64,000 bases of DNA from Adlercreutzia equolifaciens DSM 19450 (GCF_000478885.1 NC_022567.1:682001-746000); one strand, 5' to 3'. Shown: positions 6,757 through 15,931, numbered from the stretch's first letter. Program-made: numbers and translations. The notes: generated by a model not told the origin, from the sequence alone.

Positions 6757-8007
6757 CTAGAGATCCTCGCGCACGAGGGGCAAACACAGGCTGTTGGGAC
6801 CGCCGAACCCGACCGTCATCTCCTGGATAGATACTGGGTGCACGGTCATGCCCGCATCGACGAGCGCCTCGTTGGCGGCGAGATTCTCCGCGCACACGCA
6901 GAGGTTGCCGGGCGCAAGGGGCAGGATGCCCGCTGCTCCGTTGCCGTACTCGAAGGCCATAGGGCCGCCGCCGTCGCCGAAGTCGATGAGCCGCACCGGG
7001 CCGCCTCCCGTGGCCGCCTCCAGGATACGAGCGAGGCCCTCGCTACAGGGCTCGATGCGCACGCCGCCCCGCCGCCGGGTCCGCCGCAGGCGGTAGACGC
7101 GGGGCTCGCGGGCCAGGAGGGGATCCACCACAAAGGTGTCCCCGTCGATGGGAGAGAGGTAGGCGTCCAGATGCAGGCGGTTGCCGCTCTGGGGCACTTC
7201 GATCACGTACACATCGGTGACAGACGACCCGTCGCCCCACAGCAGCCCCTGACTCAGACGGTCGATGGCCAGGCTCTCCGTGCGACTCGAGAGCCCGATG
7301 GCCACGGCGTGCCCGCTCAAGTTGACGATATCTCCGCCTTCCAGGTGGAAAGAGCTGTCGTGGCCGAACCATTGGGGCGTGTCCGCGAAGCACGGGTGAT
7401 GCTCCGCGACGGTCTGGAGCAGGTCTACCTCGCGGTTGCGGTCGTGCCAGTACATATGGTTGAGACTGATGCCGCCGCCGATCACGCTTAAGGGATCGCG
7501 CGTGAAAAACGCCGTGTTCAGCGGGCTCGAGAGGAAGGTATCGGGATCGAAAGCGCTGTCGGTGAGGGCGGCTAGCGGAAAGCGGTCGGAGGCGTCGAGG
7601 TCGGTGTCGCCGTAGCGTATGCCGTTGAAGAGGCGGGTGACGAACTGCTCGGCGTCGGCGGCCTCGGACATGTACCGGGTCGCCGCCTCGGTCAGCTCGG
7701 AGCCCTCGATGCGGCAGTTGGCCAGGAAGCGCTCGAGCAGTTCGTCTTTGGCCTCAGGCGCGAAGGCGAGGGTCTCCCCGACCAGCTCAGTCAGCTCGAC
7801 AACCTCGGCGCCCTCGGCGCGAAGGATCGCCGTGAGGGCATCGTGCTCGTCCTGGGCCCGTGCCAGATCGAAGTCGCTGCTCGTGGGCCGCAAGGGGAAG
7901 GCCAGAGCAAATTCCCCGTGAGGGAAGCGCCGCGTCTCTGGGCCCGGCCGGTGGACGAGCACTCGCTTGAGGCGGCCCACTTCGTTGTTCACTCGCACGG
8001 TATCCAT
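6757..8007 (-). CDS. arginine deiminase paralogue with altered active-site cysteine
   Basis: 416 residues, full length for the family. The guanidine-group hydrolase hallmarks are present: RVLVHRPGPE at the N-terminus, FTRDP (Asp), HLEGGD (Glu) and LHLD (His, Asp). In the C-terminal catalytic loop, where ArcA enzymes have GGPRCMSMP, this protein has GGPNSLCLP. The nucleophile position is Ser406, and the only nearby cysteine sits two residues later (Cys408). It may be inactive, regulatory, or act on another substrate. It is divergent from the yfcC-arcA block. The ATG at 8007 starts at the conserved N-terminus; the frame extends ~34 codons upstream through the palindrome at 8088-8114. Confidence 0.85.
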   Translation of the reverse strand: MDTVRVNNEVGRLKRVLVHRPGPETRRFPHGEFALAFPLRPTSSDFDLARAQDEHDALTAILRAEGAEVVELTELVGETLAFAPEAKDELLERFLANCRIEGSELTEAATRYMSEAADAEQFVTRLFNGIRYGDTDLDASDRFPLAALTDSAFDPDTFLSSPLNTAFFTRDPLSVIGGGISLNHMYWHDRNREVDLLQTVAEHHPCFADTPQWFGHDSSFHLEGGDIVNLSGHAVAIGLSSRTESLAIDRLSQGLLWGDGSSVTDVYVIEVPQSGNRLHLDAYLSPIDGDTFVVDPLLAREPRVYRLRRTRRRGGVRIEPCSEGLARILEAATGGGPVRLIDFGDGGGPMAFEYGNGAAGILPLAPGNLCVCAENLAANEALVDAGMTVHPVSIQEMTVGFGGPNSLCLPLVREDL

Positions 8008-8087
8008 GGCTGTTTCGCTCCGTTTCTTCTCTCGTTGTCCTTCCAAAGCATAGGGAATTTTCGAGCCTGAGAAAAGGCACTGAGGAA

Positions 8088-8114
8088 AGAAGGTGACTTT
8101 TAACGTCACCTTCT
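8088..8114. promoter_or_regulatory. perfect 10-bp palindrome in the divergent arginine-locus promoter region
   Basis: AGAAGGTGAC and GTCACCTTCT are exact inverted copies around a seven-base centre, in the 254-base gap between the deiminase paralogue and the antiporter gene. No T-tract follows on either side, so an operator is more likely than a terminator. The binding protein is unknown; the XRE/S24 regulator 2 kb away is one candidate. Confidence 0.5.
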
Positions 8115-8261
8115 ACCGCTCAGGCGGCGGGAAAGGTCACTGCGGGTGCCGCTTCTCCGAGCTGCGTTCCCGCTTGCGATGCGACGGCCGGACGGGAGGT
8201 GTCGCCCCGCGATGATGGCCTCGCGAATCCCGCACGCAGCGAGTGAGAAAGGAGAGGTGCA

Positions 8262-9692
8262 ATGAGGGAAAAGGCAAAGCGCACGTTCCAGGTGCCGCAT
8301 ACCTACACGATCATCTTTATCTTGATGATCATCGTGGCGGTCATGACGTGGGTTGTTCCGTCAGGAACGTTCGCGACGACGGAGATCGACGGGCGCGAGG
8401 TGACGGTGGCGGGTACCTACGAGCAGATGGACAAGACGTTCGTCGATGGCGAGACGGGCAAGCAGGTCGATCTGCGCCAGGGTCCCGGAGCGGTGCTGGA
8501 GGCGCCCATCGCGGGCATCATGGCCGCGGCCGAGGTGGTGGCCTTCGTGTTCATCGTCGGTGGCGCGTTCCAGATCATCACGGCTACCGGCGCCATCGAC
8601 GCCGGCATGCGCCGGGTAGTGAGGAGGTTCAAGAGCAAGGACATTCTGGTTATCCCCATCGCCATGCTCCTGTTCGCCCTCGGCGGCTCCACCTTCGGCA
8701 TGGCCGAGGAGACCCTGCCGTTCTTCGCCATATTCCTGCCCATCATGATCGCCATGGGCTTCGATTCGCTCACGGCGTTCATGATCGTGTTCATCGGCGC
8801 GAAGGCAGGCTACATCGCCTCGACGGTAAACCCCTTCAGCGTGCTCATCGCCCAGGGCGTCATCGGCATCACGGGCAACCCGCAGCTGTGGCTGCGCGCC
8901 ATCATGTTCGTGGTGATCGTGGGTCTGTCCATCGGGTGGGTGGTGCTCTATGCCCGCAAGGTGCGCAAGAATCCCGAGTTGTCGCTCACCTTCCACGATG
9001 ACAAGCAGAAGCGCCTCGATATGGGCGCGGTGGACGACGATGTGCCGTTCACGACCGCCCAGAAGTGGATCCTCGTGGTGTTTCTCGCGGGCATGGCCCT
9101 CATCGTGTGGGGGCTCGTGTCCCAGGGCTGGTACATGAGCGAGCTGTCGGCGGTGTTTCTGGCCATGGGCCTTCTGGCCGGCATTATCGCGCGGTTCTCG
9201 CAGCAGAAGATTGCCCAGGAGTTCGTGGTGGGCCTGAAGGACTTCGCGTTCTCGGCCATCGTCATCGGCCTGGCCCGCGGCGTGCTCGTCATTGCCGATA
9301 ACGGCATGATCATCGATACCATTCTGAACGCCATGGCCATGGGGCTCGCCGATGTGGCGCCTGCGGTGTACACCACCATTCTGTACGTGGTGGAGAACCT
9401 GCTGACCATCCTGGTGCCGAGCTCTTCCAGCCTGGCGGCGCTCACCATGCCCATCTTCGGGCCCCTGACCGAGTTGGTGGGACTGAATCCCGAGGGTGCT
9501 GTCACGGCCCTGTGCCTGGCCGAGCCCATGATGACTATCATCGCGCCCACGAGTGCCATCCTTGTCGCGGGTCTGGCCGTGTGCAAGATCAGCCTAGAAC
9601 AGTGGTGGAAGACCTGCTGGAAGTGGTGGCTGCTCATGAGCGCGGTCTGCATCGGCTTCACGGCGATATCGGCCATGCTGCCCGTCGCTTAG
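8262..9692 (+). CDS. YfcC/ArcD-like membrane antiporter
   Basis: 476 residues with about a dozen hydrophobic segments, beginning with YTIIFILMIIVAVMTWVVPSGTF, the characteristic YfcC-family opening, and ending in FTAISAMLPVA. Conserved family elements include GGSTFGMAEETLPFFAIF and VPSSSSLAALTMPI. Members exchange amino acids or dicarboxylates; placement directly before arcA points to arginine/ornithine exchange. GGAGAGG precedes the ATG, and the gap to arcA is 27 bases, so they form an operon. Confidence 0.85.
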   Translation: MREKAKRTFQVPHTYTIIFILMIIVAVMTWVVPSGTFATTEIDGREVTVAGTYEQMDKTFVDGETGKQVDLRQGPGAVLEAPIAGIMAAAEVVAFVFIVGGAFQIITATGAIDAGMRRVVRRFKSKDILVIPIAMLLFALGGSTFGMAEETLPFFAIFLPIMIAMGFDSLTAFMIVFIGAKAGYIASTVNPFSVLIAQGVIGITGNPQLWLRAIMFVVIVGLSIGWVVLYARKVRKNPELSLTFHDDKQKRLDMGAVDDDVPFTTAQKWILVVFLAGMALIVWGLVSQGWYMSELSAVFLAMGLLAGIIARFSQQKIAQEFVVGLKDFAFSAIVIGLARGVLVIADNGMIIDTILNAMAMGLADVAPAVYTTILYVVENLLTILVPSSSSLAALTMPIFGPLTELVGLNPEGAVTALCLAEPMMTIIAPTSAILVAGLAVCKISLEQWWKTCWKWWLLMSAVCIGFTAISAMLPVA

Positions 9693-9719
9693 CTTATACT
9701 GAACGAGAAAGGAGAGGTC

Positions 9720-10967
9720 ATGGCGAAAAAACCCATTCACGTGACCAGCGAGATCGGCGATTTGCAGCGCGTGGTGCTGCATCGTCCCGGGCGCGAGCTC
9801 GCGAACATGAAGGCCGCGGAGTTCGAGAAGTGCTGGATCCACGACGCCTTCTACCTGGAGTACGCCCAAAAGGAGCACGACGCCTTCGCGAACATTCTGC
9901 GCGAGGCCGGCTCCGAGGTGCTCTACATGGAGGAGCTTCTGGCCGAGGCCATGGACGCGAACCCGGTCGCTCGGGCCGCTTTCCTGGACGAATACATGGC
10001 CCAGGCTCCCATTCCCGATCCGGCGCTCGTGCCGCTCGTGCGCGAGAAGCTGGACGCCATTGAGGGCAACCGGGAGCTGGTGGCCAAGGCCCTGGCCGGC
10101 ATGCGCCTGCACGAGCTCGATCTGGCGAGCGGCCCGCGTACGCTGTCGCGCTTGGAGGGCGACGGTCTCGCCCCCGACGACTTCGTGGTGTACTCCATGC
10201 CGTCGAGCTACTTCTCTCGCGACCCCATCGCCTCCATCGGTACGGGTGTGGCGCTGCACCGCATGTACTACAACCAGCGCAACCGCGAGGTGCCCTTCTA
10301 CAAGACCTTCCTCACCTATCATCCCGATTTCGCGGGAACGCCGTTCTGGTACGACAACCATAGCGCGGCTCACATCGAGGGCGGAGACGTGCTCAACATC
10401 AACGAGACCACGCTGGCGGTGGGCATTTCCGAGCGCACCGAGGCGGCGGCCATCGACACGCTGGCGCACAACCTGTTCTGGGGCGAGGAGCCCTCGGCCA
10501 TTGATACGGTGTACGCCATAAGGATTCCCTTCGGCTACGAGACCATGCACCTGGACACGGTGTGCACCCAGATCGACTACGACAAGTTCACGGTGTACCC
10601 GGGCATGTACGACGAGCTGCACGCCTACCGCCTGCGCAAGGGCGACAACCCCGGAGAGATCGCCGTGGACGAGCTGGACGGCTCGCTCAAGGAGATCCTG
10701 GAGATGGCCACGGGCGTCGATGAAGTCACGCTCATCGAGTGCGGCGGGGGAGACCCGGTAGAAGCGTCTCGCGAGCAATGGAACGACGGCTCCAATACGC
10801 TGGCCATCGCACCCGGCAAGGTGTGCGTCTACGAGCGTAACGTCGTGACCAACGACGTGCTCGACCGGGCGGGCATCGAGCTGTGTGTCGTGCCCTCCGA
10901 GGAGCTCTCCCGCGGCCGCGGCGGCCCGCGCTGCATGTCCATGCCCTTCGCCCGCGCCGACATCTAG
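9720..10967 (+). CDS. arcA: arginine deiminase
   Basis: 415 residues. It converts L-arginine to citrulline and ammonia, the first step of the ADI pathway. All active-site elements are intact: FSRDP (Asp), HIEGGD (Glu), MHLD (His, Asp) and the C-terminal GGPRCMSMP loop with nucleophile Cys405. GGAGAGG lies just before the ATG. It follows the antiporter gene closely and precedes arcB by 153 bases. Compare the paralogue at 6757-8007, which lacks Cys at this position. Confidence 0.95.
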   Translation: MAKKPIHVTSEIGDLQRVVLHRPGRELANMKAAEFEKCWIHDAFYLEYAQKEHDAFANILREAGSEVLYMEELLAEAMDANPVARAAFLDEYMAQAPIPDPALVPLVREKLDAIEGNRELVAKALAGMRLHELDLASGPRTLSRLEGDGLAPDDFVVYSMPSSYFSRDPIASIGTGVALHRMYYNQRNREVPFYKTFLTYHPDFAGTPFWYDNHSAAHIEGGDVLNINETTLAVGISERTEAAAIDTLAHNLFWGEEPSAIDTVYAIRIPFGYETMHLDTVCTQIDYDKFTVYPGMYDELHAYRLRKGDNPGEIAVDELDGSLKEILEMATGVDEVTLIECGGGDPVEASREQWNDGSNTLAIAPGKVCVYERNVVTNDVLDRAGIELCVVPSEELSRGRGGPRCMSMPFARADI

Positions 10968-11120
10968 GCGCCCGCTTCGGGACGGTGTGGCCCTGGCCGG
11001 CCTCTGTGCCGGTGCTGGTCGGGGCCGTGTTGCGCCCGATTCCCGCGTCGTTACCGGCCAGGCCGCTGGCCGTTTCGGCGACTGTCCCTCACTTCCCCCA
11101 CTTGAGAAAAAGGTGATCCC

Positions 11121-12128
11121 ATGCCGCTCAATCTTTCTGGAAAGCACTTCCTAACCCTGCTCGATTTCAGTCCCGAAGAGATCCGCTACCTGCTCGATCT
11201 GTCCCGCGACTTCAAGAACATGAAGCGCGCCGGTGTGCCCCACCGCTACCTCGAGGGCAAGAACATCGTGCTCCTGTTTGAGAAGACCTCCACGCGCACC
11301 CGCTGCGCCTTCGAGGTCGGCGCCATGGATCTCGGCATGGGTGTGACCTACCTCGACCCGGGCAGCTCGCAGATGGGCAAGAAGGAATCCATCGAGGACA
11401 CCGCCCGCGTGCTCGGTCGCATGTACGACGGCATCGAGTACCGCGGCTTCGAGCAGTCGGTGGTGGAGGATTTGGCCGCCAATGCGGGCGTGCCGGTGTG
11501 GAACGGTCTCACGGCCCAGTTCCACCCCACCCAGGCGCTTGCCGATGTCCTCACCATGCAGGAGGAGTTCGGCCCCGACTTGCGCGGCCGCAAGCTGGCG
11601 TTCTTCGGCCAGGTGGGCAACACCGCCTCGTCGCTGCTCGTCATCTGCGCCAAGCTCGGCATCGATTTTGTGCAGGTGGGGCCCCAGGCCGACGTGCCCG
11701 GGAACCGCACCTATCGTCCGGAGCTGTGGGAGGCCTGCCAGAAGCTCGCGGCCATAAGCGGGGCGACGCTCTCGGTGACCGATGACATCGACGAGGGCAT
11801 CCGCGGCGTGGATGCGGTGTACACCGACGTGTGGGTCGGCATGGGCCAGCCCGCCGATCTGTGGCGCGATCGCATTGCGCTGCTCGAGCCCTACCGCGTG
11901 ACCGAGGCCGTGATGGCCAAGGCGAACCCGGATGCCATCTTCATGCACTGCCTGCCCTCGTTCCACGACACGAACACCACCATCGGCGCCGAGATCGCTG
12001 AGCAGTTCGGCGTGACCGAGATGGAGGTGGAGGACGTCGTGTTCGAGTCGGACGCCTCCCGCGTGTTCCAAGAGGCCGAGAATCGCATGCACACCATCAA
12101 GGCCGTCATGTACGCTACGCTGAGGTAG
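11121..12128 (+). CDS. arcB: ornithine carbamoyltransferase
   Basis: 335 residues, the usual length. The carbamoyl-phosphate site STRTR (FEKTSTRTRCAFEV), the HPTQ motif and the ornithine-binding HCLP loop (MHCLPSFHD) are all present. In the ADI pathway it phosphorolyses citrulline to ornithine and carbamoyl phosphate; biosynthetic use (argF) is chemically possible. Position after arcA favours the catabolic role. No carbamate kinase (arcC) follows, and a terminator closes the unit. Confidence 0.93.
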   Translation: MPLNLSGKHFLTLLDFSPEEIRYLLDLSRDFKNMKRAGVPHRYLEGKNIVLLFEKTSTRTRCAFEVGAMDLGMGVTYLDPGSSQMGKKESIEDTARVLGRMYDGIEYRGFEQSVVEDLAANAGVPVWNGLTAQFHPTQALADVLTMQEEFGPDLRGRKLAFFGQVGNTASSLLVICAKLGIDFVQVGPQADVPGNRTYRPELWEACQKLAAISGATLSVTDDIDEGIRGVDAVYTDVWVGMGQPADLWRDRIALLEPYRVTEAVMAKANPDAIFMHCLPSFHDTNTTIGAEIAEQFGVTEMEVEDVVFESDASRVFQEAENRMHTIKAVMYATLR

Positions 12129-12153
12129 CGGTCTTTCGACGGCGAACTTTCCT

Positions 12154-12188
12154 GCGGTGCGGCGGCCTTAACCATGCCGCACCGTTTT
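12154..12188 (+). terminator. intrinsic terminator after arcB
   Basis: A 9-bp GC stem CGGTGCGGC/GCCGCACCG (12155-12163 with 12176-12184) is followed by TTTT. A second strong palindrome (CGCCCGCCGA/TCGGCGGGCG, about 12198-12229) lies beyond it without a T-tract and may serve the convergent ATPase gene. Confidence 0.75.
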
Positions 12189-12261
12189 CCGTGACGCCGC
12201 CCGCCGATCCCCTTGCAGTCGGCGGGCGGTCGGCGCGTCTGGTCTCATATGGGATTGGTGT

Positions 12262-13575
12262 CTACAAGAGGGCGGCCATGTAGATGGGGAGGTATGTTAT
12301 GGGGCCTTCTTGCTCCAGGTTTCCTCTATGCAGCACTATCGCCCCTTCCAGTTTGTAGTTCTTTACGCCGAGCAACGCATCAAGCGCCGCGTGGCGCTTC
12401 GAGCTCTTGCCCGACTTGACCTCGATGGGCACAACGTATGGGACGCCGGCTGCGTCGATCATGAAATCGACCTCTCCGACCCCTCGCTTGTTGAAGTAGT
12501 AAAGCCGCTCATGGCCGTGAGCGCGCAGCTCTTGAGCGACGGCGTTTTCGAACACGGCGCCCAGGTTCATATCCTCCGAGCGAGCCAGCAGCTGCTCGAC
12601 CGCTGTCGATGGGAAGGTGGCAAACAGCAGCCCAACGTCCGACTGATAGAGCTTGAAGTAGCTTCGTTCCTCGGAGAGCCCCAGAGGAAACGTCGCCTCA
12701 GTGGCTCGATGCACGGGAATCACGACGCCGGCGTCGGCAAGCCAATCGAAATCGGAGGCGATTCTGGAGAACCGCTTGCCGTCGGTGGCGCCGCTGATGA
12801 TAAAGCGCTTACTTTCCTTGTTCAGCTGCGACGGCACAGCATCGAATATGGTCTTGATCTGGCGGGCGCGCACGCGATCCTTCACGTAGCGCGTAATGTC
12901 GGCACGATATGTGTCGAGAATACCCCGCTGCCGGGCGCGCATGAGCTGGGTATCGTGAGTGTCTGCGAATACCTGCACGGCCTCGGGCATGCCCCCGATG
13001 AGGACGTAGCGCAGCCAAAGGTCGAGGAACATCTCATGCAAGAAGTCCGGCACGGGCTCTCTTGCGGCAAAGCACCCTTTTACGGCATCCCAGAGCGTTG
13101 GGTCGGTTCCCTGGGACCAGCAGAACTCTTCGAAGTCGAGCGGGAACATTTCCTCGATGTCGATGGTCCCGACGGGCAGGGATCGGAAGTCGTAGGCCTC
13201 GACGCCGAGCATCGAGCCAGAGTAGATGACGTCGAAACGGTCGTCCTCGGCCAGATAGCGCATCCAGGTAATGGCGTCAGCGCACCGTTGGACCTCGTCG
13301 AAGAACAGCAGAGTGCTCTCGGGGGCGAGAGGCCGTTCGGCAAGCGCGGTGATGCGCATGATGAGATCGCTGAGGTTCTGGGCTTCGCTGATGACCTCGA
13401 CCGCTCTCGGCTGCTCGACGAAGTCGATCTTCACCATGGCTTCATAGCGTTCGCGCCCGAACGCCTCGATGCTGCTTGTTTTACCCGTCTGGCGAGCGCC
13501 AGTGATGAGAAGGCCTTGATTGGTCTTTGTCGCCTTCCAAGACTCGATCCGTTTTTCGATTTTCCGCTTGAGCAT
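12262..13575 (-). CDS. AAA ATPase with DUF4143 and PD-(D/E)XK-like C-terminus
   Basis: 437 residues. The N-terminal P-loop reads GARQTGKTSS (residues ~26-35) and a Walker B-like LLFFDEVQR lies near residue 90. The C-terminal third fits DUF4143, with GEVDFMIDAAGVPYVVPIEVKSG matching a PD-(D/E)XK nuclease-type core (D..EVK). This large family of predicted ATPases is common in anaerobes and often strain-variable; its biological role is unknown. AAAGG precedes the ATG. The 32-base tandem repeats lie about 45 bases upstream, in or next to its promoter. Confidence 0.85.
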   Translation of the reverse strand: MLKRKIEKRIESWKATKTNQGLLITGARQTGKTSSIEAFGRERYEAMVKIDFVEQPRAVEVISEAQNLSDLIMRITALAERPLAPESTLLFFDEVQRCADAITWMRYLAEDDRFDVIYSGSMLGVEAYDFRSLPVGTIDIEEMFPLDFEEFCWSQGTDPTLWDAVKGCFAAREPVPDFLHEMFLDLWLRYVLIGGMPEAVQVFADTHDTQLMRARQRGILDTYRADITRYVKDRVRARQIKTIFDAVPSQLNKESKRFIISGATDGKRFSRIASDFDWLADAGVVIPVHRATEATFPLGLSEERSYFKLYQSDVGLLFATFPSTAVEQLLARSEDMNLGAVFENAVAQELRAHGHERLYYFNKRGVGEVDFMIDAAGVPYVVPIEVKSGKSSKRHAALDALLGVKNYKLEGAIVLHRGNLEQEGPITYLPIYMAALL

Positions 13576-13618
13576 ATATGCCTTTCTTGTCGATATACAG
13601 GTAGTTTACGACTTAGGT

Positions 13619-13709
13619 GGCAAAAATGCAAAGTTGAAAAGTTTCGAAATGTCAAAAATGCAAAGTTAGAAAGCCGCGAAATGGCAAAAATGCAGAGTTC
13701 TGAAGCCGC
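13619..13709. repeat. three tandem 32-base repeats upstream of the ATPase gene
   Basis: Units start at 13619, 13651 and 13683 with an exact 32-base period. Each begins GGCAAAAATGCA or GTCAAAAATGCA, then (A/G)AGTT, and the first two end in CGAAAT. They are AT-rich against a GC-rich background. Three copies without spacers are not a CRISPR. The period is close to three helical turns, which would place bound proteins on one face of the DNA. Confidence 0.7.
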
Positions 13710-13736
13710 AATGGGTGCAGCTGTCTCCAGTTTTTA

Positions 13737-13773
13737 CAAAGAAAAAGTCCCCGTGCTGCGCAACGGGGACTTT
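13737..13773 (-). terminator. intrinsic terminator of the UPF0210 gene
   Basis: A 10-bp stem AAAGTCCCCG/CGGGGACTTT (13744-13753 with 13764-13773) is followed on the minus strand by TTTCTTTG, 20 bases after the stop codon. Confidence 0.8.
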
Positions 13774-13793
13774 GAGGTATGTGAGAGAGGCTG

Positions 13794-15158
13794 CTAATTC
13801 TTCAGCGAGTTCAAAGGTGCGGGCATGCGGCCGCCGCGGTGGGCGAAGACGGTGCCGGCGTAGGGGTTCACGGGCATGACCGGGGCGTAGCCGAGAAGGC
13901 CGCCGAAGTCCAGCTGATCGCCCACTTGGCAGCCGATGGCGGGGATGAGGCGCACGGCGGTGGTCTTGTTGTTGATCATGCCGATGGCGCACTCGTCGGC
14001 GATGATGCCGAAGATGGCCTCCTGGGTGGTGTCGCCCGGCACGGCGATCATGTCGAGCCCCACGGAGCATACGCAGGTCATGGCCTCCAGCTTCTCGATG
14101 GAAAGCGCCCCGTCCTCGGCCGCGCGGATCATGCCGGCGTCCTCGGAGACGGGAATGAAGGCGCCGGACAGGCCACCCACGGACGACGACGCCATGACGC
14201 CGCCCTTCTTCACGGCGTCGTTCAGCATGGCGAGCGCCGCCGTGGTGCCGGGGCCGCCGCACTGGCCCACGCCGATGGCTTCCAGGATCTCGGCCACAGA
14301 GTCGCCCTCGGCCGGGGTGGGGGCCAGCGACAAATCCAGGATGCCCTGCTGCACGCCGAGGCGGCGCGAGGCCTCCCGGGCCATGAGCTCGCCGGCGCGA
14401 GTGATCTTGAAGGCGGTGGCCTTGATGGCCTCGGCCACGGTGGTGATATCGGCCTCCTTGGGCAGGTCGGCGAGCACCGCACGTACCACACCGGGGCCCG
14501 ACACGCCCACGTTCACCACTTCGTCGGCCTCGCCGGAGCCATGGAAGGCGCCGGCCATGAAGGGGTTGTCCTCCACGGCGTTGCAGAACACGACGAGTTT
14601 GCCGGCACCGATGCACTGCTTATCGGCGGTGAGCTCGGCGGCGCGCTTGATGATGCCGGCCATCTTGAAGGCGGCGTCCATGTTGATGCCGGCCCGCGTG
14701 CTGCCCACGTTCACCGAGGCGCAGACGCGGTCGGTGGCGGCGAGCGCCGTGGGGATGGAGTCCATGAGCTTGTGGTCGGCCCGGGTGGCGCCTTTGTGCA
14801 CGAGCGCCGAGAAGCCGCCGACGAAGTCGACGCCCACCTCCTTGCCGGCGCGGTCCATGGCCACGGCCACGGGCGTGAGGTCGTCGGCGGTCACCGCGGC
14901 GCAGATCTCCGCGATGGGCGTGACCGAGATGCGCTTGTTCACGATGGGGATGCCGAACTCGCGCTCGAGCTGCTCGGCGGTGGGCACGAGCTTCTCGGCG
15001 GCCGAGGTCATGCGGTCGTAAACCTTCGAGGCCAGCTTGTCCACGTCGGCATCGACGCAGCCGCGCAGGTTGATGCCCAACGTGATAGTGCGGATGTCCA
15101 AGTTCTGCTTGGACACCATGGCCAAGGTCTCGGCAACTTCGGCAGGGGTGATCTGCAT
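13794..15158 (-). CDS. UPF0210 (DUF711, 'PFL family') protein
   Basis: 454 residues, the full family length. The family pattern is recognisable: [16 protein letters not shown] at the N-terminus, [28 protein letters not shown], and [14 protein letters not shown]0210 proteins look like glycyl-radical-enzyme relatives but have no settled function; a redox-linked role is suspected. The usual companion, a small ACT-domain protein encoded just upstream, is missing here. GAGGAG precedes the ATG. Confidence 0.9.
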   Translation of the reverse strand: MQITPAEVAETLAMVSKQNLDIRTITLGINLRGCVDADVDKLASKVYDRMTSAAEKLVPTAEQLEREFGIPIVNKRISVTPIAEICAAVTADDLTPVAVAMDRAGKEVGVDFVGGFSALVHKGATRADHKLMDSIPTALAATDRVCASVNVGSTRAGINMDAAFKMAGIIKRAAELTADKQCIGAGKLVVFCNAVEDNPFMAGAFHGSGEADEVVNVGVSGPGVVRAVLADLPKEADITTVAEAIKATAFKITRAGELMAREASRRLGVQQGILDLSLAPTPAEGDSVAEILEAIGVGQCGGPGTTAALAMLNDAVKKGGVMASSSVGGLSGAFIPVSEDAGMIRAAEDGALSIEKLEAMTCVCSVGLDMIAVPGDTTQEAIFGIIADECAIGMINNKTTAVRLIPAIGCQVGDQLDFGGLLGYAPVMPVNPYAGTVFAHRGGRMPAPLNSLKN

Positions 15159-15473
15159 GGCGGCTCCTCGCTCGCGACGGTCGGCAGGGCGCGGGTTCGC
15201 GCTCCGGTAATTGTTCCGGCTCAGTCTACCAAATCATGGTCGCCCCCGCCGCTGTATGGGTGCGGACGGGCCAGATTGTCTGTGACCATTCGCAATGTCA
15301 GGTTCGAGGGGACTGGCATCGGCTTTTTGCCGCCAGGGCATCCCTGTTACACCGATTCGCACCAAGGGCAACCTATAAGTGCGCAATAGTTGCTGGTGCT
15401 CTGCCGCCTCCGTGCTAGGATGAATTCATCAAGGTGATTCTGAGAAGGCGAAAGGCGAGAAAGCGAGGCGAAA
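15159..15473. other. intergenic region between divergent UPF0210 and XRE genes
   Basis: No gene is supported in these 315 bases. For the plus-strand XRE gene there is a possible extended -10 (TGC-TAGGAT, 15413-15421) without a good -35 at normal spacing. No strong palindrome or repeat was seen. Confidence 0.4.
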
Positions 15474-15869
15474 ATGGTGGTCATGGGGTTAGGGCTTCCC
15501 GAAGTTGTTATGGTGCTGGCGGTAATCGCCATCAAGGTGATTCCCTATATCCTTTTCGCCGTTCTGGTTGCGCTGGTTGTGAGATACCTGAACGCACGAC
15601 CTCGGCGAGATCGCGAAAAGAAGACCGCGCATTCTTTGGGCGAGGTACTGGCGGAGGAGCGCCGACGCTGTGGCATGACGCAGGAGTTCGTGGCCCACGA
15701 ACTCGGCGTGAGCCGCCAGGCGGTTTCGAAATGGGAGAAGGGAACGAGCGATCCGTCCACCCACAACCTCATCGCCCTTGCCGAGCTGTACGGCGTCGAC
15801 GCGGCCACCCTCATCAAGTCGGTCGAGCGCGACGGCAGCAGAGCGGCCAGCGCTTCCTCGGAGGGCTAG
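15474..15869 (+). CDS. membrane-anchored XRE-family HTH protein
   Basis: 131 residues. One N-terminal membrane segment (about 8-40, VVMVLAVIAIKVIPYILFAVLVALVV) is followed by a basic stretch and a Cro/C1 HTH (residues ~55-115, AEERRRCGMTQEFVAHELGVSRQAVSKWEKG). This order, with the DNA-binding domain on the cytosolic side of an N-terminal anchor, suggests a membrane-tethered regulator. Target unknown. A second ATG three codons in (15483) is an alternative start. Confidence 0.8.
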   Translation: MVVMGLGLPEVVMVLAVIAIKVIPYILFAVLVALVVRYLNARPRRDREKKTAHSLGEVLAEERRRCGMTQEFVAHELGVSRQAVSKWEKGTSDPSTHNLIALAELYGVDAATLIKSVERDGSRAASASSEG

Positions 15870-15931
15870 GCATCGGCGGCTAGTCGATTGCGCAGGTCGC
15901 GGTGCTGATCGCAGACGCAGAGGGCAGTCTT

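Noticed and set aside
9594..11147. 517-codon frame antisense to arcA
   Set aside because: Shadow of the conserved deiminase gene; no ribosome site.
13619..13709. possible CRISPR array
   Set aside because: Units are directly tandem without spacers, only three copies, and no cas genes are nearby.
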